42,746 nucleotides of DNA from Hypsibius dujardini. Its lineage: Eukaryota; Tardigrada; Eutardigrada; Parachela; Hypsibiidae. The notes beneath the pieces were generated by a model. It ran no database searches and was not told the DNA's origin. It saw only the letters and a program-made list of their open reading frames with translations. Both the position numbers and the translations under genes were made by a program. This document shows positions 10,056 through 18,943 of the stretch, one piece after another. Numbering within the stretch: the stretch's first letter is position 1; each line of letters begins with the position of its first letter. The DNA lies in assembly GCA_001579985.1 (NCBI GenBank), contig LRSR01014648.1:1-42746 (forward strand), given 5' to 3'.

Positions 10056-12932
10056 ATGGATGAACATGGATTCGATTCATCTATGGATGAAGTCATGGAT
10101 GAAACCGCGAAGAGTAAAGGCGATATTGTTTTCGTAAACAGCAATGATTTGAAAAATGCCTGTCGTCGTAGCGCTGAATATCCGGATTACAAATGCAGCA
10201 GATGCAGTTCTGTTTACCAAGTGAACGCGTTTTACTGGGCTCCTGATATCGTTCCCGGTGGAGACCCTACCAAAACTTATCCGTTAAAAGTTCTCAAGGA
10301 AGGCACACCGAGCGAAGCCAGAACTGGAGAATTGAAAAACCTCTTACAACTCCGACATGAGCACGTTATCCGGTACTTTGCCGTTGGTATCACAATTGAC
10401 GACAATTATTGCCTACTCATGAAATTCTGCAGCGGGAAGACGCTTACCGAATTCATCGAGAGCAACAAGATGCATTGCTCAACTAATGTCCTTGTCGACT
10501 ACACGCTTCAACTGGCTTCCGGTCTTCGTTATCTTCATGAAAACATGGAGTTTATTCACGGATACATAGTACCAACAAGCATACTGATGAAAGACTCCAC
10601 GGGGAAAAAACTTAAAATTACTAATCTCGATTGCGCATTCCAGCGCAAGTCTGCGAGATCGCCAGAAGGGCAAGTGGAAAGTTTTTTTAATTCAACATTT
10701 AGGTTGGACAAATTTTCTTTCATGTCACCCGAAATGATTCCGTGGCTGCCTTACGGGGACTCGATAAATCGACGGCCTTTAAGCTCATCAACCGACATAT
10801 GGAGCCTTGGCTGTGTGGTCTTAGACATGTATTTAGTGCGAGAGGGACAGCCGGGATTGGGGTTTGAAACATGTTTGTCTGATTATCCTACGATTCAGGG
10901 GCATGCATGTGAAGGATTCCCTCTAATACCCCAAATCACAAAAAATATGCCAGATGAGCTGAAATTTCTGGCCAGTCAGTGTCTGAAATTAAATCCAGAC
11001 GACCGTCCAACCGCAGCGACCTTGCTGAATTACACTGACCGCACGTCCATGATCCTAAAGGCATTTAACCTGCGAGGAAGTACGGTAACTGTCATGGTTC
11101 ATGGCGGGGATAGAAGCTCTGGTACATTTATGTACAGATTTAGGGACTGCTATAGTGACCTAGAATTTGGGTTTCGTCGTATCCCTGCCGGCTACGCTCA
11201 CCGTTTTACGGCACATGGGACTTTTAGATGTATTAGCACGGTGGACGCATTTCACTTCGATGATGGTAGCCCCGTCGCGTTGCATGCCGGAAACCAAGCG
11301 TGTAGGCTTCTTTTTAAACCAGTAAGTGAAGCCAGGTCGGAGGAGTTAAAATCCCTTATGCAACTGAAACATCCAAACATCCTTCAATATATTGTCATCG
11401 GTTACGCAAATAATCGCAGCATTCAAGGCAACCATTATTGCTTACTCATGGAATGGTGCAGCGGGATTACGCTCAGAGACTTTATTAAGAGCAACCGAAG
11501 GCACTTTTCTACCAAACGTATTGTCAAATATGCGACTCAGGTGGCTTCCGCTCTTCATTACCTGCATGAAGAAGCTAGTTCAACCAAGTTTGTTCATGGA
11601 GACATAACATCTTCAAGCATCATGATGACGGAGTCCACGGGCGAAAACCTTAAAATTATTGATGTCGAAGGAGCATTCCAGCAGCCACGTAGCCTGAGGC
11701 CGTCAGAGAAGGAATTCGACATGCGAAGGGGATCATATTATTTCATGTCACCAGAAATGGCGGTATGGCGTACGTACAATCCAGAAGTAATTCGACCAAC
11801 TCCAGACTCTCCAACTGACATATATAGTCTAGGGTGTGTGGTTATGGATATGTATTTCGCGAGTCAAGGACAAGTTTTGTGGCCGGATCACGATTATAAC
11901 AGTATTCGTTCCGCTATGGAAAGTGAACACCCTTTGATACCTCATATGCCTGAAAATTTGCCCAATGAGCTCAAGGTTCTGGCCCGCCAATGTCTGCAGA
12001 TTAACCCAAGCGATCGTCCAACCGCAGCGACCTTGCTGAAGTACGCTGACCGAGTGTATTTCAAATGTGCGGAAGATGGGATTCACTATTATTTATCCAT
12101 CTCAAATAAACCGTTTGATAAATTGGGCGCATTCGGAGTTGTGCATCGAGTTGATGCCTTTTCGGTCGGAGCAGACTTCGTTAAGGAGAGCAACCGAGAA
12201 CTGGCATTGAAGACTTTCTTTCGAAAATTGGAGCAAGACGAAATTGAAAAAATTGAATCAACACTCCTAAAACTAGGCCATCCCAATATTGTTAAGTACC
12301 TCGCAACTGGATTTTTCGAGAATGATCGTCATTTTACGATCATCATGGAATGGTGCAGTGGTGTTACATTAACGGATGCGGCCGCGGCTGAAATGGGGCT
12401 ATCGGTTGAAATGCAGAAAAACTACGTGAACCAGCTGATTTGCGGCATACATTACCTTCACATGGAAAATTACCCGCCTATCGTGCACAAAGATTTGAAA
12501 GGCATGAATGTCGTTTTCTCAGATGAGAATAAAACTAGGCTAAAAATATGTGACGTAGACAGCTGTAGTGTCAGCCGAAAAGTCGAGCAACAGTCTGTCA
12601 TTTCTCGGGTGCGCTTCACCCCGGGATTCGTATCGCCAGAATTGTTGAGATGGGCGGCTATGTTTAATGTCACGGGTGAGTACCCTGTCGGCCGGGCCAC
12701 GGATATCTGGAGTTTAGGGGCGGTCGTTCTCGAAATGTACAACCGAGGAAATCTGCCCGATATCCCGCCATTCCAGCGTGGTGGTATAGTAAGAACCACA
12801 GCCGTCGACGCGAACGTGGACATTCCGCCTATTGGGAAAGAATTGTTGGCTTTTGCAGCGAAGTGTCTGGTGAACGAGCCGGGGGACCGACCAAGCATTG
12901 AACAATTGCGGGACGACTTTTCGAAGGGGTAA
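10056..12932 (+). CDS. Triple-kinase-domain protein, copy 2 (intact)
   Basis: Intronless, 958 residues. The ATG is chosen because it aligns with the ATGs of copies 3 and 4 and has G at +4; the frame stays open upstream only to about 9969. Domain 1 (about 15-330) keeps Lys78, SPE (224-226) and TDIWSLG but has HGY for HRD and NLD for DFG. Domain 2 (about 345-665) has lost the Lys (ACRLLF), has HGD at 514-516, Ser521 for the Asn, and DVE at 536-538. Domain 3 (about 668-958) has GAFGVV (691-696), Lys719, the catalytic loop at 811-818 with Asp813 and Asn818, DVD at 833-835, SPE 860-862, Asp883 and Arg945. I infer two pseudokinase domains regulating one active Ser/Thr-type kinase. No signal peptide or membrane span is seen, so it is probably cytoplasmic or nuclear. 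Substrate unknown. Confidence 0.9.
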   Translation: MDEHGFDSSMDEVMDETAKSKGDIVFVNSNDLKNACRRSAEYPDYKCSRCSSVYQVNAFYWAPDIVPGGDPTKTYPLKVLKEGTPSEARTGELKNLLQLRHEHVIRYFAVGITIDDNYCLLMKFCSGKTLTEFIESNKMHCSTNVLVDYTLQLASGLRYLHENMEFIHGYIVPTSILMKDSTGKKLKITNLDCAFQRKSARSPEGQVESFFNSTFRLDKFSFMSPEMIPWLPYGDSINRRPLSSSTDIWSLGCVVLDMYLVREGQPGLGFETCLSDYPTIQGHACEGFPLIPQITKNMPDELKFLASQCLKLNPDDRPTAATLLNYTDRTSMILKAFNLRGSTVTVMVHGGDRSSGTFMYRFRDCYSDLEFGFRRIPAGYAHRFTAHGTFRCISTVDAFHFDDGSPVALHAGNQACRLLFKPVSEARSEELKSLMQLKHPNILQYIVIGYANNRSIQGNHYCLLMEWCSGITLRDFIKSNRRHFSTKRIVKYATQVASALHYLHEEASSTKFVHGDITSSSIMMTESTGENLKIIDVEGAFQQPRSLRPSEKEFDMRRGSYYFMSPEMAVWRTYNPEVIRPTPDSPTDIYSLGCVVMDMYFASQGQVLWPDHDYNSIRSAMESEHPLIPHMPENLPNELKVLARQCLQINPSDRPTAATLLKYADRVYFKCAEDGIHYYLSISNKPFDKLGAFGVVHRVDAFSVGADFVKESNRELALKTFFRKLEQDEIEKIESTLLKLGHPNIVKYLATGFFENDRHFTIIMEWCSGVTLTDAAAAEMGLSVEMQKNYVNQLICGIHYLHMENYPPIVHKDLKGMNVVFSDENKTRLKICDVDSCSVSRKVEQQSVISRVRFTPGFVSPELLRWAAMFNVTGEYPVGRATDIWSLGAVVLEMYNRGNLPDIPPFQRGGIVRTTAVDANVDIPPIGKELLAFAAKCLVNEPGDRPSIEQLRDDFSKG

Positions 12933-14100
12933 GACGTCACATTTTGGTGAAATATGGGCTGAGCTGATAATCGTTTGCTGTCCAACAAAATCAACTTTTA
13001 ACGTCTGGTTTATCTTAATATTTGAATATATATATATTATAGGGTGCCAGCAACAGGACCCAAAAAGGAATGGCCAGACATGGGAAACCATCCTGGTTAC
13101 ACGCACTTGTAGGTCGGTGATATGTGACTCTCAATATATGGTTTCGTTGATGGATATGAGCGGCGGCAAGAATACTTTGACAATGTAGAAATTAGCCTGC
13201 GGAATTATTTATAGTTAATATTTGTTTCTGCCACCTTCAGATTCTTTTCTCGATCGAGCTTCCATTTAAAAACGTTATCTTATTATACATTTTTTTTCAG
13301 ATTTTCATCTCCATCTTCATCGGCGCGCAGAACACGCGGTCAGAATGCAAACTAGATTCCGTCGTGGGGTTTTACTCCCTCGTTCTAACACCTCTGAATT
13401 TGCCGGCCATTTCCCATAATATGATCATACCCCTATATGATAATGATAACATACCTATTTTTGCTATATTTTGGTTTGTGATATTAGTTACAACATTTTT
13501 TTGTTTCGAGCCCTAAATAAACCTTGGCAGTACTATGGTTTCAGTTTCATTGGCTGTTAGATATCACTCATTTCAGAAGGAGATTGGGCTTTAAACTGCT
13601 CCGCGGTCTAGAAAACTGTGTTTTGTCGCGGTAATACAAGGCAGAAGCTATCGGACACCCAAAAACTTTGCGCAGTGATTGTGCAGAATGGAGCTCTTAA
13701 GATTTTTTTTTATTTTCCCTGAACGGAGCTGGAGAATTTAGCGTACCACATAAATATTCTCAGAATGTTACTGTTTTTATAACTGTCTAGATTGAGGTAA
13801 GCAGTTAATCTTGACAAATTACCTTTTTAAAATCAACTCGCAAATGCACTCGAAATGCCGGGGATCTCACGTGTGTCCGTATTCTCTTCCTTTTCTAAAA
13901 GATCCGCGGAAATCCTAATCCGCAAAGGTATCCGTTTTCTTTATTCTCAAAAACTTGTGCCTTAATCATTTTCTTGAGTACATCATGTGATGAGTGCCCT
14001 CCGTTTTTCATCTTTCCGTCTCCGCAATTCACAGGAACTCAAAGATATCAGTTCTCTTTATTATCGAAAAAATTGTGCCTCGACCATCTGCTTATTGCTG
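12933..14100. repeat. 3' flank of kinase copy 2 with SPEN exon remnant
   Basis: The shared post-stop block (GACGTCACATTTTGGTGAAA) is followed by a shortened AT tract. Next come the GGGTGCCAGCAACAGGACCC block, a TTTCAG splice-like site and a SPEN-like exon start at 13301-13340 that soon breaks off. The rest to about 14100 is non-coding sequence shared with 8040-9060 and 19860-20590. No gene was seen. Confidence 0.7.
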
Positions 14101-14109
14101 CCGTCCGTC

Positions 14110-14298
14110 ACACGTTTTAGCAGCTCCAATGCTGCCAAAAATGTTCGATGACTCTATGATGCGACTTCAAAATCGCAGCCAGTGGGATGGTAATCATGAC
14201 GCCGTTCTTGCGGTAAGGGTCTAAAAGCTCTTTCTCAGCGGCTACGAACGCATCCCGAGCCTGCCGTTCAACTCCGGTTCCGTTTGATCCATTTGACA
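14110..14298 (-). pseudogene. Fragment of unidentified minus-strand gene (copy B)
   Basis: On the minus strand an ATG at 14298 opens MSNGSNGTGVERQARDAFVA, continuing with LLDPYRKNGVMITIPLAAIL and Lys-Ser, and stops after about 60 residues. The same N-terminus, with frame breaks, is at 21128. This copy is open over its length but its downstream part is deleted. Its 5' edge runs directly into the DnaJ fragment transcribed the other way, at about 14315. Function unknown. Confidence 0.5.
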
Positions 14299-14315
14299 TA
14301 GCTGACAGTTGCATA

Positions 14316-14902
14316 AAAATCTCCCGAGTCCCGACCCGGTTCTGATTCTCATAAAGACTACTCCGACGAACAGCTACAGGGCGTGCTGCGGGTCAAGAAA
14401 TGCACCACAATCTACCAGGTCCTCTTCATGGAGAAGGATTCCTTCTCAGAGGTGGTCTTGAAGAAACAGTACCGGAAATTGGCGTTGGTGCTGCATCCAG
14501 ATAAAAACAAGGCTCCTGGTACGGCCTCAAGTTGGAACTGGACAGTTGTCTGTCTGTCTCTAACCGAATTATGTTTAGGTTCGGGGGAGGCCTTCAAGAT
14601 TGTCGGTAAAGCCTACGCGGTCCTCTCGAATCCCCAAAAGAAGTCCGACTACGACGCCGGCGGTGAGAACTACGAGACAGTCTAACACAACCCGCATTTC
14701 GCCCGCCAACAAGGCAGGAGAAGATACTACCGCAGCGGAAACTTCATCTTCTTCGAAGACGAAGCCTCGGCCGACGACATTTTCAACATGTTTTTCGGGC
14801 AGGGATTTAATCGATTCGCCGAACATGACGAGGACGATGGCCACCGACATGGCGTTCACGCACGTCGTGGAGATCCTAATGTAGGTTAGTTTGCCTGTCT
14901 GC

Positions 14903-14933
<31 letters not shown>

Positions 14934-15349
14934 TCACCCCAATGTTCCATGTGTCTAAATTTGTCTCCCTTTTCTTTTCAGCTCGGCATTCCAGCGGTTT
15001 CACCCTCTTTCTCCAGCTCTCACCCCTCCTTCTCTTTCTCGGCCTGAGCCTTCTCTCATCCCTCACCTACACCGAACCGGTTTACAACCTCCAGCAGTCC
15101 CTCAAGTATCCCCACCAGTACCTGACCCGCAACCTCGACGTACGTTTCTATCTGAAAGACGACATCCACACCAAACTCACCAATAAGGAGATGCTGACGA
15201 TCGAGACGAGTGTGGAGGAGCTTTATCTCAACAACCTGAAGGAGTCGTGTGTGCGTGAACGCGCCTACAAGGAGAACGTCATGTGGCGTGGCCGGCTTTA
15301 TGGGGATCATAAACTCGTCCAGAAGGGAAGGGAACTGGAGACACCGTAG
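14316..15349 (+). pseudogene. DNAJB12/B14-like ER co-chaperone, broken copy
   Basis: Three exons are visible: about 14317-14518, 14579-14884 and 14982-15349 (introns of 60 and 97 bp). Exon 1 gives [17 protein letters not shown] and most of a J domain with His-Pro-Asp intact ([12 protein letters not shown]). Exon 2 continues with [16 protein letters not shown] and a linker with DDIFNMFFGQGFNRF. Exon 3 holds one hydrophobic span (FTLFLQLSPLLLFLGLSLLS) and the DUF1977-type C-terminus. The family anchors in the ER membrane and recruits Hsp70 for quality control. A TAA at 14683-14685 interrupts the frame inside exon 2 and a TAG at 15347-15349 removes the last 15 residues seen in the 34-kb copy. 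The extreme N-terminus is replaced by the minus-strand fragment. Confidence 0.75.
14893..14937 (+). repeat. TGTC/TATC repeat in DnaJ intron 2
   Basis: GTCT units followed by ATCT units lie inside the 97-bp intron. A shorter GTCT run is also present in intron 1 near 14548. Confidence 0.85.
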
Positions 15350-16060
15350 TGTGATACGCTCTCGCGGGCTTATAACAAACTAGCTTCAGTCTGATTTTTT
15401 GGTTTATAAAACTCGTGTCTGGACGCATAAAGTAGTTAATCCGTTTTTGTCGCTATTTAAAACGGTATTCCGAATTATTTGTTCGATCGTACTTGTGGCT
15501 GACCAGTGTTTTCAGACACTTGCTTTCGAGAAACCGGTTGCCTGTTTCTTGATTACTCCCTCTCGGCTTTGTGGTTTCTGTGCTGACATTGTTGCTTTGT
15601 GCTTTTATTCTGTGTTATAATTAATTAATTCGCATCTCTATGACTTTGTTAATATCCGATGTGTCTCTTCGTATGGCGCCTGCATTCGATGAAATCAGAG
15701 AAAAATTATTTCCTCCAAAATCACATCATTCTTATGTAGAGTATTTATCGCTCACAACCTCCGTCGGAATTAAATAGAGTACGAGTGAATCGAGGAAGAT
15801 TGCGCATATCTTCAGCCAGGATTACTTGGTCCTCTCTGTTTACTCTGACTTTGTAGGAAGTGCGCTCCGCTGTGATAAATTGTGCAAATAACTTTCTGGT
15901 TTTCCATATCGTTTCTTACACTGCAAACTTTTAAACTGAGGAGTTACCTCATTGTGTCGAACTTCACTGGGACCTGTGTACGCTAACTAATAATTTATCT
16001 GCTTCCTTTACCATCCTTGCCTGCCTGTATTACCTGTTTATTCTCGATCTAAGGTGCTAG
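15350..16060 (+). promoter_or_regulatory. DnaJ 3' end and conserved 5' flank of kinase copy 3
   Basis: The first part continues the DnaJ reading region of the other copies past the premature stop, then its 3' UTR (GTGGCTGACCAGTGTTTTCA). The last 150 bp matches the conserved kinase leader: AACTTTCTGGTTTTCC, GAGGAGTTACC, GTCGAACTTCACTGGG and GTGTACGCTAACT. No other gene was seen. Confidence 0.5.
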
Positions 16061-18943
16061 ATGGGTAACAATAAATCCGATTTATCCGAAGATGGACTCA
16101 TGCATAAAATAGGGAAAGGAAAATACGGTGCTGTTTTCACAGACAGCGATGGTTTGAAAAATGCCTGTCGTCCTATCGGTAAATATCCGGATTACAGATT
16201 TGGCAGACGAAAGGATGTTTTCCAAGTGAACGCGTTTTACTGGGCTCCTAACCTCGTTCCCCGTGGAGACCCTGCCAGAACATATGCGTTAAAATGTCTG
16301 GACAATTGCGACGAACCAAGCGAAGCCAGAACTGGAGAATTAAAAAACCTCTTACAACTCACAGATGAGCACGTTATTCGGTACTTTGCCGTTAGTATAA
16401 CGACAGGCGACCTGGATTGCGTACTCATGGAATTCTGCAGCGGTAAAACGCTCACCGAATTCATCGAGAGCAACAAGACGCATTGCACAAATGAAGTCCT
16501 TGTCGACTACACGTTTCAGTTGGCTTCCGGTCTTCATTACCTTCATGAAAACATGGAGTTTATTCACGGATGCTTAGCACCAACAAGCATACTGATGGAA
16601 GACACCACGGGAGAAAAACTAAAAATTGCCAATCTCAACGGCGCATTCCAGCGCAAGTCAGCGAGATCGTTAGAGGAGCAAATAAAAAGTTTTGATTATT
16701 TAACATTTAATTTGGAAAAATCTTCTTTCGTGTCACCAGAAATGATCCTGGGGCTGGTATGCGGTCACGAGAAAAAGCGACAACTTTTAAGTTCTTCAAC
16801 CGACATATGGAGCCTGGGGTGTGTGGTCTTGCACATGTATCTAGTGCGAGAGAGACAGCCTGGACTGCGGTTCGACATATATGATTCTGATTATCGTACT
16901 ATTCAGGGGCACGTAGGTGAAGGATTTCCTCTATTACCCCAAATCCCAGAAGATATGCCAGATGAGCTGAAGTTTCTGGCTGGTTATTGTCTAAAAGTCA
17001 ATCCAGACGACCGTCCAACCGCGGCGATCTTAGTGATTAACGCTGACCCGGAGTTCTTGATGCTGAAGGCACTTGGGTCACAAGAAACTACGGTAACGGC
17101 CATGGTTCATGACGGGGATAGAAGCTCTGGTACATTTATATACACATTTATGGACTGCTTTAACTTCCTAGAATTTGGGTTTCGTCGTATCCCCGCTGGC
17201 TACACTCACCGTTTTATGGCACATTGGTCTTTTGGATTTATTAATGCAGTGGACGCATTTTATTTGGATAGTGGTGACCCCGTCGCGGAGCATGTCGGAA
17301 ACCAAGCGTGTAGACTTCTTTTTGAAGAAGTAACTGACGGCAGGTCGGAAGAATTAAAACCCCTATTACAACTCAAGCATCCAAACATTCTTCAATATAT
17401 TGTTATCGGTTACGCAAGTAATCACAGCATTCAAGGCAGCCATTATTGCTTACTCATGGAATGGTGTAGCGGGATTACGCTTAGGGACTTTATTAAGCGC
17501 AACCTTACACACTGTTCTACAGAATGCATTGTCAAATATATGGTTCAGGTGGCTTCCGGTCTTCATTATTTGCACGAAGAAAATGATACAGCTAAGTTTG
17601 TTCATGGAGACATAATATCTTCAAACATCATGATGAAGGAGTCCACAGGTGACAGCCTTAAGATTATTGGCATTGAAGGAGCATTTCGGCGGTCGCACGG
17701 CCTGAAGCCGTCAGAGATTAAAGATGACAAGAAGGGATCTTATTTCATGTCACCGGAAATGGCGGTGTGGTTTGCTTTCCGTCCAAAAGTAACTCGACCA
17801 ACTCCAGACTCTCCAACTGACATATATAGTTTAGGGTGTGTGGTCATGGACATGTTTTTCGCGAGTCAAGGGCAGGCTTTGTGGCCGGATCACGTGTTCG
17901 AAAACGATATGGAGCGTTTTTGTTCCGCTATGGAAAGTGAACATCCTTTAACACCTCGAATGCCGGAAAATTTGCCCGTTGAGCTCAAGGTTCTGGCCCG
18001 CCAATGTCTCCAGATTAACCCAAACGATCGTCCAACCGCAGCGACCTTGTTGAAGTACGCTGACCGAGTGTATTTCAAATGTGCGGAAAAGGGGAATCAG
18101 TATTATTTATCCACTTCAAAGAAACTGCTTGGTCAACCGGGCGCTTTCGGATATGTGCATCGAGTGGATGCCTTTTCCGTCGGGGCAGACCCCGTTGAGC
18201 ATGGCAAACGACACTTGGCGGTTAAAACCTTTTATGACTCATTGGACAAAGACGAAATCGAGAAAATCGAAACGACTCTCCTCAAACTAAATCATCCCAA
18301 TCTTGTCAAGTACTTCGCAACCGGATTTTTCGAGGATGATTGCCATTTCACGATCATCATGGAATGCTGCAGTGGTGGTACGCTCGCACAGGCAGCTAAA
18401 ATGGGTTTGTCGGTTGAAAATCAGAAAAACTGCTTAAACCAGCTGATCTGTGGTATGTATTTCCTTCATATGGAAAATAACCCGCCCATCGTGCACAAAG
18501 ATTTGAAAGGTATGAACGTCGTTTTCTCGGATGAAAATAAAACTGTGCTGAAAATATGTGACGTAGACAGCTGTAGTGTCAGCCGAAGAGTCGAGCAGCA
18601 GTCAGTCATTTCTCGGGTGCGCTTCACCCCGGGATTTGTATCGCCAGAATTGTTGAAGTGGGCGACTTTGTTTAATGTCACGGGTTCATATCCTGTCGGC
18701 CGGGCCACGGATATCTGGAGTTTAGGGGCAGTCGTTCTCGAAATGTGCTGCCGAGGAAACCTGCCCGATATCCCGTCATTCCAGCGTGGTGATATACTAA
18801 GAACCACAGCCGTTGCCGACGCGAATGTGGAAATTCCGACTGATGGGGAAGAATTGTTGGCCTTTGCAAAGAAGTGTTTGGTGAACGATCCGAAGAAGCG
18901 TCCAACCATCGAACAATTGCGGGACAACTTTTCCAATGGGTAA
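16061..18943 (+). CDS. Triple-kinase-domain protein, copy 3 (intact)
   Basis: Intronless, 960 residues, ATG in good context (A/G around, G at +4). The N-terminus MGNNKS fits an N-myristoylation signal, absent from copies 2 and 4 (MDEH). Domain 1 has a canonical-looking loop GKGKYGAV (18-25) and Lys78 but HGC (169-171) for HRD and NLN for DFG. Domain 2 lacks the Lys (ACRLLF), keeps HGD (515-517) with Asn522, and has GIE for DFG. Domain 3 is complete: GAFGYV (694-699), Lys722, Asp814 and Asn819 in HKDLKGMN, DVD 834-836, SPE 861-863, Asp884. Between copies 2 and 3 many base changes in the catalytic loop are silent, which suggests purifying selection. Probable role: membrane-attached pseudokinase-regulated kinase, by inference. 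Confidence 0.9.
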   Translation: MGNNKSDLSEDGLMHKIGKGKYGAVFTDSDGLKNACRPIGKYPDYRFGRRKDVFQVNAFYWAPNLVPRGDPARTYALKCLDNCDEPSEARTGELKNLLQLTDEHVIRYFAVSITTGDLDCVLMEFCSGKTLTEFIESNKTHCTNEVLVDYTFQLASGLHYLHENMEFIHGCLAPTSILMEDTTGEKLKIANLNGAFQRKSARSLEEQIKSFDYLTFNLEKSSFVSPEMILGLVCGHEKKRQLLSSSTDIWSLGCVVLHMYLVRERQPGLRFDIYDSDYRTIQGHVGEGFPLLPQIPEDMPDELKFLAGYCLKVNPDDRPTAAILVINADPEFLMLKALGSQETTVTAMVHDGDRSSGTFIYTFMDCFNFLEFGFRRIPAGYTHRFMAHWSFGFINAVDAFYLDSGDPVAEHVGNQACRLLFEEVTDGRSEELKPLLQLKHPNILQYIVIGYASNHSIQGSHYCLLMEWCSGITLRDFIKRNLTHCSTECIVKYMVQVASGLHYLHEENDTAKFVHGDIISSNIMMKESTGDSLKIIGIEGAFRRSHGLKPSEIKDDKKGSYFMSPEMAVWFAFRPKVTRPTPDSPTDIYSLGCVVMDMFFASQGQALWPDHVFENDMERFCSAMESEHPLTPRMPENLPVELKVLARQCLQINPNDRPTAATLLKYADRVYFKCAEKGNQYYLSTSKKLLGQPGAFGYVHRVDAFSVGADPVEHGKRHLAVKTFYDSLDKDEIEKIETTLLKLNHPNLVKYFATGFFEDDCHFTIIMECCSGGTLAQAAKMGLSVENQKNCLNQLICGMYFLHMENNPPIVHKDLKGMNVVFSDENKTVLKICDVDSCSVSRRVEQQSVISRVRFTPGFVSPELLKWATLFNVTGSYPVGRATDIWSLGAVVLEMCCRGNLPDIPSFQRGDILRTTAVADANVEIPTDGEELLAFAKKCLVNDPKKRPTIEQLRDNFSNG

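Noticed and set aside
12470-12994. Antisense open frame of 174-179 codons under kinase domain 3, recurring at 3070-3600 and 18466-19005
   Set aside because: It recurs because the sense coding sequence and post-stop block are conserved. It is broken in copy 4 (split near 37765-37805) and its protein has no domain features.
16000-16062. Trans-splice acceptor upstream of the kinase ATGs
   Set aside because: A pyrimidine-rich stretch precedes the ATGs, but the AG position is not conserved among copies and no spliced leader is visible in the window.
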